Position numbers and translations under genes: made by a program
Part shown: piece after piece, positions 1-7,709 of the stretch
How the letters are laid out: each line of letters opens with the position of its first letter
Position numbering within the stretch: the first letter of the stretch is position 1
NCBI GenBank assembly: GCA_039801725.1
Contig: JBDRVE010000012.1
Location: forward strand, 1 to 45,103
Length of the DNA stretch: 45,103 nucleotides
Direction: 5' to 3'
From: a candidate division WOR-3 bacterium
Lineage (GTDB): Bacteria; Hydrothermota; Tepidihabitantia; Tepidihabitantales; DTDR01
Notes under the pieces: model-generated
Told to the model about the DNA's origin: nothing
Seen by the model: only the letters and a program-made list of their open reading frames with translations
Databases searched by the model: none

Positions 1-2
1 AG

Positions 3-335
3 ATTGGTTTCTGGATAATTGATACTGCGATGGTTGGAATAAAAGAAGAAGATATTTTATCCCCAAAATTACCATTAAAAACAGAACTTTTTCCACCAAA
101 ACCAAATCCCTTTATCAAGAGAACTTTGATTTCCTATTCTTTATCCAAGGAAAGTGATGTTTCAATTATCATTTACAATTTATCTGGGCAGGTTGTTGAG
201 CAAGTTTATGTAAGAAAACAGAAGCCAGGCATTTATTCATTTCCTTTTTCTCTCAACAAGCTTTTGAAAGGAGTTTATTTCTTAAAGTTTGAGGCAGGAG
301 AATACAAAGCAACAAGAAAACTTATCTTAATGTAA
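3..335 (+). CDS. C-terminal end of a secreted protein with T9SS sorting domain (partial)
   Basis: The reading frame is open to the left edge of the window, so this is the 3' end of a longer gene; the first Met at 30 is probably internal. The last ~80 residues look like a type A T9SS C-terminal domain: a PNPF-type turn, a beta strand leading to the segment IIIYNLSGQVVEQVYV, then GIYSF, then GVYFLKFEAGEYKATRKLILM at the end (positions ~270-332). In the family this domain directs export across the outer membrane and is normally cleaved by PorU. A PorU candidate lies at 36420-39920. The cargo domain is outside the window, so its function cannot be told. A strong terminator follows 10 nt after the stop. 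Confidence 0.8.
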   Translation: MGFWIIDTAMVGIKEEDILSPKLPLKTELFPPKPNPFIKRTLISYSLSKESDVSIIIYNLSGQVVEQVYVRKQKPGIYSFPFSLNKLLKGVYFLKFEAGEYKATRKLILM

Positions 336-345
336 TTATCAGGAT

Positions 346-406
346 ATAGGCACCCCTTTAATTCTCTTTTGAGATTTTTTAAAGAAGGGGTGCCTATTAA
401 TTTTTA
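346..406 (+). terminator. Rho-independent terminator after the T9SS cargo gene
   Basis: A perfect 13-bp stem is formed by 346-358 (ATAGGCACCCCTT) and 385-397. A 26-nt loop separates the arms, and a T-rich run follows at 401-406. It separates the secreted-protein gene from the tRNA promoter that begins only 3 nt later. Confidence 0.8.
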
Positions 407-408
407 TG

Positions 409-436
409 TTGACATTTCTCAAAATTTTATTATATT
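409..436 (+). promoter_or_regulatory. Promoter of the tRNA gene
   Basis: A -35 TTGACA at 409-414, a 16-nt spacer, and a -10 TATATT at 431-436. The predicted start is about 443, five nucleotides before the mature tRNA 5' end. Confidence 0.7.
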
Positions 437-447
437 TAAATATAAAA

Positions 448-521
448 GGGCCCGTAGCTCAGCAGGTTAGAGCAGCTGACTCATAATCAGCAGGTCGTAG
501 GTTCGATTCCTACCGGGCCCA
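448..521 (+). tRNA. tRNA with CAT anticodon (elongator tRNA-Met or tRNA-Ile2)
   Basis: A full cloverleaf is readable. The acceptor stem GGGCCCG (448-454) pairs with CGGGCCC (514-520) and the discriminator is A521. The D arm starts GCTC at 457. The anticodon stem is GCTGA/TCAGC (475-479/487-491) with loop CTCATAA, giving anticodon CAT at 482-484. The T arm is GTAGG/CCTAC (497-501/509-513) with loop TTCGATT. No CCA is encoded. The anticodon stem lacks the three G-C pairs of initiator tRNA, so it is not tRNA-fMet. Elongator Met and lysidine-modified Ile2 cannot be told apart by eye. Confidence 0.95.
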
Positions 522-528
522 TTCCTTA

Positions 529-954
529 ATGAAAAAAATTAAATACGAAATTTTTCTTTTTAAGGAGAATATTAAGAAATCTATTTTTGTCTCTATTTTT
601 CTTATTTTTTTATTAGGCATTTTACTTATCTTCTGGGGATTTTTTTGGTTTCTTTTTGCCTTTGTTCTCTTTTTTATCACCTTAAATAACTATTTTTTAA
701 AAATATCTTATTTTTTAGATGAAGAGGGGATAAGGGTAAAGAAGTTTTTTATAGAAAATTTTCGTAGATGGGATGAATTTAAAAAGTTCCTTTATACAAA
801 AAATGGATTGGTGTTAAGTCCTTTTTTACATAAAACTTATTTAGATAATTTTCGGGGATTACATATCTTTTTACCTAAAAATTCTTTATTAAGAAAAGAA
901 GTTATTGATTTTATAAAGGAAAGGATTTCAAGAAATAATTTGAATACCGGCTAA
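529..954 (+). CDS. Small membrane protein of unknown function (PH-like, two TM segments)
   Basis: 141 residues. Residues ~18-55 form two closely spaced hydrophobic segments, followed by a soluble basic domain. The layout (TM pair, then a short beta/alpha domain with a DEEGIRVKKFF strand) resembles the small PH-like membrane proteins of the YcxB/YdbT type; I do not recognise it with certainty. The ATG lies only 8 nt after the last base of the tRNA and has no Shine-Dalgarno site. The gene is therefore probably read from the tRNA transcript and freed by tRNA 3' processing. Its 3' end overlaps the convergent pgeF gene by 27 nt. Confidence 0.65.
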   Translation: MKKIKYEIFLFKENIKKSIFVSIFLIFLLGILLIFWGFFWFLFAFVLFFITLNNYFLKISYFLDEEGIRVKKFFIENFRRWDEFKKFLYTKNGLVLSPFLHKTYLDNFRGLHIFLPKNSLLRKEVIDFIKERISRNNLNTG

Positions 955-1674
955 ATTCCTGCCAGTAATTTTGTCTCGCCGATAAGAATATAATTCTTCT
1001 TTTTCACAAAAAGAACAAAGTTCTAAACCAGGAAGTTCAATAAAATATTTATTTAAAATTTCTCTTACCCCCTTTCGTAAATCTAAATAATATTTATCCG
1101 CTTGCTTAAGAAAGATCTTCTCTAAAAAATCTTTATCATAAACTTCTCGGAATTTTTTATAGATAGAAAAATTAACTGGATAACATTTCTGTTCAATAGA
1201 AGGCATAAGTAAGAAATAGATTCTATTTTTATTATTCCTAAAAAATTTAATAATCTCTTCACAGATTTTTAAGTAAAATCCCTGCCAGCCAATATGAAAA
1301 ATACCAATAACCTGGCAATCCTCGGAGAAAAGAGCAACGGGTAAACAATCAGCAACTTTGATTCCTAATAAAATATTTTTCTTTTGGGTGACAATTCCGT
1401 CGCCCGTTTCATTTAATTTATTCTCATCAAAAACCAGAATCTTATTAGAGTGGATTTGATTAAGAGTGATAATCTCTTTTACCTTAATAATCTCTTTTAC
1501 TTTTTGATAGTTTTTTTTCACCAAAGTTGGCTCATCACCCACATCATAAGAAAGATTTAAGGAAAAGTAATTATCTTGGGAATAACCACCTTGGCGGGTA
1601 AAGAAATAGATATTAATCTTTTTATAATTAAATTGATAGAAAATAAGATTATCAACTTTTATCTTCTGCCACAT
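928..1674 (-). CDS. pgeF: Laccase-domain purine nucleoside phosphorylase / YfiH family
   Basis: 248 residues, the usual length for the YfiH/LACC1 (PgeF) family. Members act on purine nucleosides and bind a metal at a Cys-His-His site. Visible motifs in order: TRQGGYSQDNYFSLNLS near residue 26, LNQIHS with H75, VADCLP with C110, GIFHIGWQG with H127 (the usual HAGWRG), and a C-terminal CSFC...YSYRRD...GRNLAGI. H75, C110 and H127 are the expected metal ligands. It is the last gene of the minus-strand operon; its ATG lies inside the end of recJ (23-nt overlap), so translation is probably coupled. Related proteins have also been reported to help cell-envelope fidelity (E. coli YfiH); which role applies here is open. 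Confidence 0.88.
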   Translation of the reverse strand: MWQKIKVDNLIFYQFNYKKINIYFFTRQGGYSQDNYFSLNLSYDVGDEPTLVKKNYQKVKEIIKVKEIITLNQIHSNKILVFDENKLNETGDGIVTQKKNILLGIKVADCLPVALFSEDCQVIGIFHIGWQGFYLKICEEIIKFFRNNKNRIYFLLMPSIEQKCYPVNFSIYKKFREVYDKDFLEKIFLKQADKYYLDLRKGVREILNKYFIELPGLELCSFCEKEELYSYRRDKITGRNLAGIQIIS

Positions 1675-3382
1675 TGATAAACATATCTTTCACATATAAA
1701 ACAATCTTTTTCTTGCCAAAAAAGGAATCTTCATCAAAAGTATAAACTAAATTTAAATAATCTTGTTTGCCAACCGCCAATTTTAAGATTGCTTTTGCCT
1801 CATTAAATGCCAGCACTTCCCAGGCTTCTTTTTCTTCTTTTTTCTGACGAACCTTGAATTTTAAATGCCTATCACCTACTACTCTTGGAAAACCAACCAC
1901 TTCTAAGTTTCTTGTTAAAAAAACTGGTGCTGGATTTTCAATTCCAAAAGGTTCCAATTTTTTAAGATAATTTAATAATTCATAATTTATCTCGTTTAAG
2001 TTTAATTCGCAATCAATATATAATTTTCGTTGATAGATTTCTTTATCAATATTTTTTTCTATATAATTTATAATGCTTTCTTCAAAGTTTTTAAGTTCTT
2101 TTTTCTTTAAAAGGAGACCGCAGGCATATTTATGGCCACCAAATTTCAATAAATATTGGGAATTGGCTTTCACTACTTCAAAAAGTGGAAAATGAGGGGT
2201 ACTCCTTCCTGAGCCTTTGGCATAATTTTCTTTAAGACTAAAAAGAATAGTTGGTTTATAAAATTCCTCAACAATCTTTGAAGCACAAATACCAATTACC
2301 CCTTCGTGCCAATCTTCTTTTCCTAAAAGAATTATTGGATTTTTATCCTTTTCTTCTTTTTTGATTATCTCTTTTGCTTCTTTTAGGATTTTCTCTTCAA
2401 TCAATTGTCTTTTCTTATTATCTTTTTCTAATTGTTCCGCTAAATTTTTTGCCTCCTCTTCATTATCAGTGATTAATAATCTAACCGCCTTTTCGGCGTG
2501 AGTAATTCGACCACTGGCATTAAGTCTTGGTCCGATAATAAAACTGATATCATAAGAAGTAATCTCTTTATTTTTTAAACCCACCTCTCTAATCAGATAA
2601 TTTAACCCTAATCTTTTCCTTTTATTAAGGTAATTAATTCCCAATCTTGCTAATATCCGATTTTCACCAATTAAAGGCACCACATCACAGATAGTTCCTA
2701 AACAAACTAAATCAAGATTTTCAATTAGGTCTTCTTTATTGAAATCAAAGGTTTGTAAAAGAGCCCAACTTAATTTAAAGGCAACTCCCACACCCGCCAA
2801 TTCCCGAAAAGGATATTTGCTATCTTTTCTTTTTGGATTAATAAAAGCAAAGGCTTGATCGGCCTCCTGTTGAACTTCGTGATGATCGCAGATAATCACA
2901 TCCAATTTTAATCTTTTAGCAAATTTGAGTAAAGAAAGATCATTGGAGCCACAGTCAACGGTAATCAATACTTTATAACCATGACTTTTCGCATAAAGAA
3001 TTACTGTGTCGGAAAGTCCGTAACCTTCTTTTTCCCGATGAGGAATATAAAAATTTACAGAGGCTCCAATTTTCTTTAAAGTAGAAAATAACAACGCAGT
3101 GGCAGTAATACCATCAACATCGTAATCACCAAAAATTAAAATTCTTTCTTTCTTTTTAACGGCTTCTTTGATTCTCTCTACTCCTTTTTCAATATCTGGT
3201 AGCAATGAAGGTAAAAATAAATCCTTTGCCTTTGGGTTTAAAAAATTTTCGATCTCTTCTTTTTTCTGATAACCCCTTTGCCATAAAATTTTAATAATAG
3301 GAAGAGGTAAGTTAATTTCTTCTTCAATCTTTTCCCAATCTTTTTCTAAGTTATTAATAATCCACTGGTATTTATTTATCAT
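1652..3382 (-). CDS. recJ: Single-stranded-DNA-specific 5'-3' exonuclease RecJ
   Basis: 576 residues, matching full-length RecJ. DHH phosphoesterase motifs: FGDYDVDGIT with D86, D88 and D90 (metal ligands), TVDCGS with D143, and ICDHHE with D166-H167-H168. A DHHA1 region with GRSTPHFPLFEV and FGGHKYACG near residues 395-425 and a C-terminal OB-fold-like region follow. RecJ acts in RecF-pathway recombination, mismatch and base-excision repair in the cytoplasm. The start overlaps the upstream PEGA gene by 4 nt (ATGA), so it is co-translated within the operon. Confidence 0.95.
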   Translation of the reverse strand: MINKYQWIINNLEKDWEKIEEEINLPLPIIKILWQRGYQKKEEIENFLNPKAKDLFLPSLLPDIEKGVERIKEAVKKKERILIFGDYDVDGITATALLFSTLKKIGASVNFYIPHREKEGYGLSDTVILYAKSHGYKVLITVDCGSNDLSLLKFAKRLKLDVIICDHHEVQQEADQAFAFINPKRKDSKYPFRELAGVGVAFKLSWALLQTFDFNKEDLIENLDLVCLGTICDVVPLIGENRILARLGINYLNKRKRLGLNYLIREVGLKNKEITSYDISFIIGPRLNASGRITHAEKAVRLLITDNEEEAKNLAEQLEKDNKKRQLIEEKILKEAKEIIKKEEKDKNPIILLGKEDWHEGVIGICASKIVEEFYKPTILFSLKENYAKGSGRSTPHFPLFEVVKANSQYLLKFGGHKYACGLLLKKKELKNFEESIINYIEKNIDKEIYQRKLYIDCELNLNEINYELLNYLKKLEPFGIENPAPVFLTRNLEVVGFPRVVGDRHLKFKVRQKKEEKEAWEVLAFNEAKAILKLAVGKQDYLNLVYTFDEDSFFGKKKIVLYVKDMFINVAEDKS

Positions 3383-3795
3383 TCTACTAAAATTCCAGTA
3401 ATTAGTCCCAGTAGGAAGATGCCGGATATTGAAGAAAAGAAATAGATTTTTGCCTTCTTTTTAGTGTTTTCAGCATTTTTCTTAGAAAGAAAGATTTCGG
3501 TAATACTATCTGGAGCAACTCTAATTTTCTCGGTGGCCCCGGAGTATTTGGCTAATTCCCATAAAGAAGATAGTTTTTGGAAAAGAGACCCCCTTTTTAA
3601 TTTTTCATAAGCGATTTCCATTTCGTTTTCAGAAAAAAGACTAATCGTATATCTACCGGGTTTAACCCTTTCTTTGACAATTGGTGTTTTGCCTAAATAA
3701 TCGCCATCTAAATATACTGGTAAATCTCCTTCTTCACTTAAAACGGTTAAATAACCGTATTGAGAAAAGATTAATAATGATAATAAAAGAAACAT
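3379..3795 (-). CDS. Envelope protein with one PEGA domain
   Basis: 138 residues. A signal-like hydrophobic N-terminus (MFLLLSLLIFSQ) is followed by a PEGA-type beta domain (residues ~16-55: LPVYLDGDYLGKTP, then VKPGRYTISL). Next come a Lys/Glu-rich linker and a C-terminal hydrophobic segment (~117-136) that could anchor it. PEGA domains occur in surface or periplasmic proteins, often in sugar- or protein-binding contexts; no enzyme motif is seen. A good SD (GGGAGG) precedes the ATG. The gene lies between the protease gene (1 nt apart) and recJ (4-nt overlap). Its role in an operon with repair and nitrogen genes is unknown. Confidence 0.7.
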   Translation of the reverse strand: MFLLLSLLIFSQYGYLTVLSEEGDLPVYLDGDYLGKTPIVKERVKPGRYTISLFSENEMEIAYEKLKRGSLFQKLSSLWELAKYSGATEKIRVAPDSITEIFLSKKNAENTKKKAKIYFFSSISGIFLLGLITGILVE

Positions 3796-3796
3796 T

Positions 3797-4237
3797 TTAA
3801 CCTCCCTTTAAAATAATTTTAATTTTTTCTACTATCTCCTCAAAAAGATTATTTAATTCTTTACTTAAAGATTGGGAAAAATTAGTCTCTTTTACTTGGA
3901 TTCCTAAGAGATAGATTTCGGAGTTAATTAATTTCTCAATCAAAGAGAGGAGAAGAGGTATTGGTAAGGTATGAGTAGAAAGAGAGAATTTTTTAAAATT
4001 TTGCCACTCTTCTTTCTGGAAGACTTTTATCTCACCAATTTTGCCCCCAAAATCGCAGGCATCAATGAAAATAATTTTTTCTGGTTTTTTCTCAATTATT
4101 TTAGCAAGATAATTTTCTGGCGTCCTTTCACAATCTAAGACATTTTCAAAACCCTCTTTTATTAACCTTTCAGCAATCAAAGAACCGATTCCATCGTCTC
4201 CTCGATCTCGGTTACCAATACCAACAACTAGTACCAT
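3797..4237 (-). CDS. Hydrogenase-maturation-type endopeptidase (HycI/HyaD family)
   Basis: 146 residues. The start GIGNRDRGDDGIG (residues 6-18) matches the family's GN-x-DDG motif. The three metal-contacting positions expected of [NiFe]-hydrogenase maturation proteases are present: D15, D59 in IFIDACD, and H89 in STHTLP. Known members clip the C-terminal tail of the hydrogenase large subunit after nickel insertion. No hydrogenase gene is in this window, so either the substrate is encoded elsewhere or the enzyme has another target. It overlaps the upstream TPR gene by 10 nt. Confidence 0.82.
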   Translation of the reverse strand: MVLVVGIGNRDRGDDGIGSLIAERLIKEGFENVLDCERTPENYLAKIIEKKPEKIIFIDACDFGGKIGEIKVFQKEEWQNFKKFSLSTHTLPIPLLLSLIEKLINSEIYLLGIQVKETNFSQSLSKELNNLFEEIVEKIKIILKGG

Positions 4238-5157
4238 TTTACCTTACGAAAATATTTTAATGTTTCTTCGTAATGGTCTTTAAATCTTACCTGCCTTTTA
4301 AACTTATCCTTGTTTTCAATAATAAAGTTAAAATATTCTTTTGCTTTTTTATAATCTTTTAAAAAGTAATAAACTTTCCCAGTAATTAATTCGTTTTCTA
4401 AGATTGTTTTCTTTTCTAATGTTCTTAATTTCTCACAGAGGTCTAAACATTTTTGGTAATCCCCTTTTTTATAATACAAGTCTCTTAGTAATCTCAAGAA
4501 AATTTTATTATTAGGATATTTATTGGAAAGTTCTTTTAAAATAATTTCAGCCTCGTTAAACCTCTTTTCTTCAATTAATACCCAAGCATAAGCATATTGG
4601 GCAGTGACTTTTAAAATTTTAGAACTATCCCGAGCAAGTCTAAGATATTCTAATGCTTTTTCCTTATTACCAAAAAGTTTTAAAGAAAAGATATATTTAT
4701 TTGCCTTTGATTTAAAATATTCATAAAGTCCTAAACCTAAATAACAATCAAATAAATTTCTATCTTTTTCTAAGGCACGATTAAGATATTTAGGGATTTC
4801 CATCCCCAAGAGATAAGATTGCCAATAATTTTTTCGCCAACCTTCAAAAAGAGCCCAATAGAGATAGGCAGAACCTAAATAGAAATCAGAAGAACTTTTC
4901 TTAGCAAGATTAATAGTTTTTTTAATTTTTTCGTAATAAATGTTTTTATATCGGTCATTAAAACTATCAAGCATAATCACTTGGAGTAAAAGACTTTGGA
5001 AAAAATAACCGGTTGGACTGTTGGGGTTTAATTTGTTTAGGTAATAAAAACAAGATTCGGCTTTTTTAAAATCTAAATTGTAAGCATAATTTAAACCTTC
5101 TTTAATCAACGTATCTTGATTAAGAAAGAAAATATTAAGGAATGTAAGCAATAACAT
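4228..5157 (-). CDS. Exported tetratricopeptide-repeat protein
   Basis: 309 residues from the ATG at 5157. A TTG at 5166 in the same frame is possible but gives no better SD. The N-terminus MLLLTFLNIFFLNQ looks like a signal peptide or lipid-free export signal. Behind it are TPR-like helical pairs: AESCFYYLNKLNPNSPTGYF near 35-55, a middle block with KYLNRALEKDRNLFDCYLGL, RFNEAEIILKELSNKYPNN near 200, and KDYKKAKEYFNFII near 265. TPRs mediate protein contacts; no catalytic motif is seen. The start lies inside the end of ridA (23-nt overlap), so translation is coupled. Likely periplasmic or membrane-associated. Confidence 0.75.
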   Translation of the reverse strand: MLLLTFLNIFFLNQDTLIKEGLNYAYNLDFKKAESCFYYLNKLNPNSPTGYFFQSLLLQVIMLDSFNDRYKNIYYEKIKKTINLAKKSSSDFYLGSAYLYWALFEGWRKNYWQSYLLGMEIPKYLNRALEKDRNLFDCYLGLGLYEYFKSKANKYIFSLKLFGNKEKALEYLRLARDSSKILKVTAQYAYAWVLIEEKRFNEAEIILKELSNKYPNNKIFLRLLRDLYYKKGDYQKCLDLCEKLRTLEKKTILENELITGKVYYFLKDYKKAKEYFNFIIENKDKFKRQVRFKDHYEETLKYFRKVKWY

Positions 5158-5515
5158 CAATTTCAATTAAGGCATTTTTCGGAAGTAAAACGCCACCGAT
5201 AGTAGTACGGGCAGGAAAATGGTCTTTGAAATATTCTTGATATATTTCATTAACTTTTTTAAAATCTTCTAAATTTTTTAAATAGATATTCACTTTTAAA
5301 ATATTAGTTAAATCGGCATTTTGAGATTTTAAAATATTTGTAATATTTTCCAATATCTGTTTTGTCTCTTCTTCAATTCCACCCTTAACTAATTCATTAG
5401 TTTTTGGGTCAATGCCAATCTGTCCTGAGAGGAAAAGAAGATTACCAAGTTTTACTGCTTGGGAATAAGGTCCGATAGGTTTTGGCGCCTTATCAGTATA
5501 AATAATTTCTTTCAT
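5135..5515 (-). CDS. ridA: RidA-family reactive imine/enamine deaminase
   Basis: 126 residues, the standard length of the RidA (YjgF/UK114) family. The N-terminal IGPYSQAV, SGQIGIDP and C-terminal FPARTTIGG...ALIEIDVIAY motifs are present. R103 and E118 are the expected substrate-binding residues. RidA hydrolyses 2-aminoacrylate and related enamines released by PLP enzymes, so linkage to glutamine synthetase (4-nt overlap upstream) fits amino-acid nitrogen metabolism. Active as a trimer in the cytoplasm in known members. Confidence 0.93.
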   Translation of the reverse strand: MKEIIYTDKAPKPIGPYSQAVKLGNLLFLSGQIGIDPKTNELVKGGIEEETKQILENITNILKSQNADLTNILKVNIYLKNLEDFKKVNEIYQEYFKDHFPARTTIGGVLLPKNALIEIDVIAYIP

Positions 5516-6822
5516 AAGTTAAAGTATAGTAAATATTCTAAAGGATGAGGAAAATTGTTAATTAATTTTAATTCCTGTTCTTTAATTTTAATCCATTCTT
5601 CAATAACCTCTTTATTAAAAATATTTTCTTTTAGTAAAAACTCATTATCTTCTTTTAGGGCAGTTAAACTTTCTTCCAAACTTTTAGATAGTTGGAATTC
5701 CTTTTTATAATCGCCTTTTTTCTTAATCCCTTCTAAACCAGCCAAAAGGAAACTCGCTAATAGGAGATAAGGATTAGCCAGAGCATCAGGTAACCTAAAT
5801 TCAATAGTTAAATCTTCTCTTTCTAGATAAGCAGGAATTCGAAAAATCGTATTTCGATTTCCTAAACCGATATCTAAAATCGAAGGTGCTTCAAAACCAG
5901 AAAGAAGCCGACGATAAGAATTAAGCGAAGGGTTAGCAAAAGCCGATATTGCCTTTAAATGAGCAAAGATACCTTTGATAAAATAATCTCCTTCATCACT
6001 TAAACTATTATCTTTTCTGAACAGGATGTTTCTTTCATTTTTTAATATTTGAAAATGAAAGTGTAAGCCGTTACCTGGTTCATCATAAAATAACTTAGGA
6101 ATAAAAGTTACAATTTTGTTATATCTTTTTGCTAAGTTTCTGATTAAATATTTTAAAATTAATATCTTATCGCAAATCTTAACAGGTTCATAAAATTCTG
6201 TTTCTATTTCTTCTTGGCCAAATTGGCCATTTTCGTGATGGTGATATTTAATCTCAATTCCTATTTCTTTTGCTTTAATAACTATTTCCTGTCGAAATTC
6301 ATAATATTTATCAAAAGGCGGTATTTCGTGATAAGATTTTTCGTAAGGTAATCTTATACTCCTTTCTTTTCTTTCTTCGGTTGAAAAATGGTAATAGCCA
6401 TTTAACTTATTAAAGTTAAAATCTGCCTCTTCTAAGAGATAAAATTCTAATTCTGTCCGAAAAAGAATTTTATCAACACCGACAGTTCTTTTAAATGTCT
6501 CCTCGGCTTTTTTTAATATAAAACGAGGGTCTCTATGGTAGGGTTTACTTTTTGAAAAAATATTAGTGAATAAAGAAAGAGTCTTATGTTGATAAATAAC
6601 ATCGATGAAATATTCAGAAAAGTCAGGAACTAATGTTAAATCACTTTTTTTATCATCAGCAAGACCAATAACCGAAGAACCATCGATACCAATTCCTTTT
6701 TCTTTAATAAAATTAAATTTTTTACTTGGTAAAGTAAGATGGCGAAGATTTCCTAATAAGTCAACATATTTTAAATCAATGAACTCTATATTATTCTCTT
6801 CAATAAATTTTTCCAAATCCAT
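5512..6822 (-). CDS. glnA: Glutamine synthetase type I (lacks the adenylylation loop)
   Basis: 436 residues. GS motifs in order: GIGIDGSSVIG (43-53), FRTELEFYLLE (121-131), HHENGQFGQEEIE (195-207), NGLHFHFQIL with H254 and H256, NPSLNSYRRLLSGFEAP (297-313), NRNTIFRIP (322-330), EFRLPDALANPYLL. The enzyme makes glutamine from glutamate, ammonia and ATP. The C-terminus runs from LLAGLEGIKKK into SLEESLTAL and omits the NLYDLP segment that carries the adenylylated Tyr in beta-type GS. It therefore resembles alpha-type GS, not controlled by AMP transfer. It heads a seven-gene operon and starts with no SD, 5 nt after a good -10 box. A GS-like gamma-glutamyl ligase cannot be excluded. Confidence 0.9.
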   Translation of the reverse strand: MDLEKFIEENNIEFIDLKYVDLLGNLRHLTLPSKKFNFIKEKGIGIDGSSVIGLADDKKSDLTLVPDFSEYFIDVIYQHKTLSLFTNIFSKSKPYHRDPRFILKKAEETFKRTVGVDKILFRTELEFYLLEEADFNFNKLNGYYHFSTEERKERSIRLPYEKSYHEIPPFDKYYEFRQEIVIKAKEIGIEIKYHHHENGQFGQEEIETEFYEPVKICDKILILKYLIRNLAKRYNKIVTFIPKLFYDEPGNGLHFHFQILKNERNILFRKDNSLSDEGDYFIKGIFAHLKAISAFANPSLNSYRRLLSGFEAPSILDIGLGNRNTIFRIPAYLEREDLTIEFRLPDALANPYLLLASFLLAGLEGIKKKGDYKKEFQLSKSLEESLTALKEDNEFLLKENIFNKEVIEEWIKIKEQELKLINNFPHPLEYLLYFNL

Positions 6823-6827
6823 TAAAA

Positions 6828-6856
6828 ATTATAATAAAATAACCTGTAAGATTCAA
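6828..6856 (-). promoter_or_regulatory. Leaderless promoter of the glnA operon
   Basis: On the minus strand: -35 TTGAAT (6851-6856), 17-nt spacer, -10 TATAAT (6828-6833), then only 5 nt to the ATG of glnA. Transcription should begin at or within a base or two of the start codon. There is no Shine-Dalgarno sequence. Confidence 0.75.
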
Positions 6857-7430
6857 GAAAAGAGAATTATAAATTATAAAAAGTGGTAACCTTTTAGGTT
6901 TTTTACGTATATTATATGAGAAAGATAAATTATTTATTTGAAAATCAAAGAAGGGCAAAGATAGTGGATACCAAGTGGATAAGAGGAAGATAATGGTGGT
7001 TAATAAAGGTTTAATAAAGGAGAAGGTGCTTAATGTAAGGCAAATTTTTTATTTAATAGTTAAATAAGTTCTCAATTCCAAATATTTTCTAAACTCTATG
7101 CTAATAAAACAGGTGGATTTTATTCTCTTTTAAATAAGGAACCGTATAGGAGATAGTATAGAATTCAATTTTTAAAAATAATAAAGAGAATAAACAATTT
7201 GGGATATTAGTTTTATGGTTTAACTCAAAATCAATCTCTTTTTAAGTAATTTTTATCAAAATCATTTAAAAAATATAAACTCTTTACTATAGAACTAACT
7301 CTAACTTCTAATGTTTATTAAAATTGCTTTTTTTTTAAATTTAGAAAAATATTTCACTTTTTATAACAAATTTCATTAGTTAAAAAATTTGGTATAATAA
7401 AGTTCTTTTTAAATCGAAGATTTGATTACT
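6857..7430. other. Gene-free AT-rich stretch
   Basis: About 570 nt without a credible gene. It holds a small hairpin, AACCT-TTT-AGGTT (6888-6900) followed by T4. The surrounding sequence 6878-6920 resembles 44840-44884 (shared TGGTAACCTTTT and TATATTATATG/TATATATATG blocks). A 25-codon ORF at 6916 has no SD, and several short AT runs follow. Near 7405-7435 an AATAAAGT/ACTTTATT stem may end the minus-strand gene at 7431. The remainder shows nothing I can name. Confidence 0.5.
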
Positions 7431-7634
7431 TTATTCTTTCTTGGTCATTGGTTGTCCGCAGCAGACTAAATCACAGGGTGAACACGTACATTCTTTGGTA
7501 ACCATCACTTCTGCACCGCAGACAGAGCAGGTATAGATCGGTCCTTTTGGTGTTTCAGCCTTTTTCTTTGCTACTTTTTTAGTGGTTTTTTTAGCGGTCT
7601 TTTTTACTACCTTTTTCTTTGCTTTCTTTGCCAT
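7431..7634 (-). CDS. Lysine-rich tail plus desulforedoxin-like zinc/iron ribbon
   Basis: 67 residues in two parts. Residues 1-28 are almost only Lys, Ala, Thr and Val (AKKAKKKVVKKTAKKTTKK), like histone-H1-type tails. Residues 33-65 hold YTCSVCGAEV...CTCSPCDLVCCGQPM. The CxxC and CCGxPM pairs are those of desulforedoxin or the N-terminus of desulfoferrodoxin, a Fe/Zn(Cys)4 site, here with an extra CTCSPC insert. A nucleic-acid-binding metal protein is a fair inference, not a known function. A strong SD (GGAGG) and a near-consensus promoter precede it, so it is probably well expressed. It is divergent from the radical SAM gene at 7710. Confidence 0.75.
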   Translation of the reverse strand: MAKKAKKKVVKKTAKKTTKKVAKKKAETPKGPIYTCSVCGAEVMVTKECTCSPCDLVCCGQPMTKKE

Positions 7635-7658
7635 TTCTCCTCCTTTTAAGTTTAAAAA

Positions 7659-7687
7659 AGTATAATTTAAAAAAATTGATTTGTCAA
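7659..7687 (-). promoter_or_regulatory. Near-consensus promoter of the lysine-tailed ribbon gene
   Basis: On the minus strand: -35 TTGACA (7682-7687), exactly 17 nt, -10 TATACT (7659-7664). A ~20-nt leader and an SD site lie before the ATG at 7634. The -35 overlaps the opposing promoter of the gene at 7710, so the two may compete. Confidence 0.8.
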
Positions 7688-7703
7688 TAAGATAGATTAT
7701 AAT
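7676..7703 (+). promoter_or_regulatory. Leaderless promoter of the radical SAM gene at 7710
   Basis: -35 TTGATT (7676-7681), 16-nt spacer, -10 TATAAT (7698-7703), then 6 nt to the ATG at 7710. No SD is present. Confidence 0.7.
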
Positions 7704-7709
7704 TTTATA

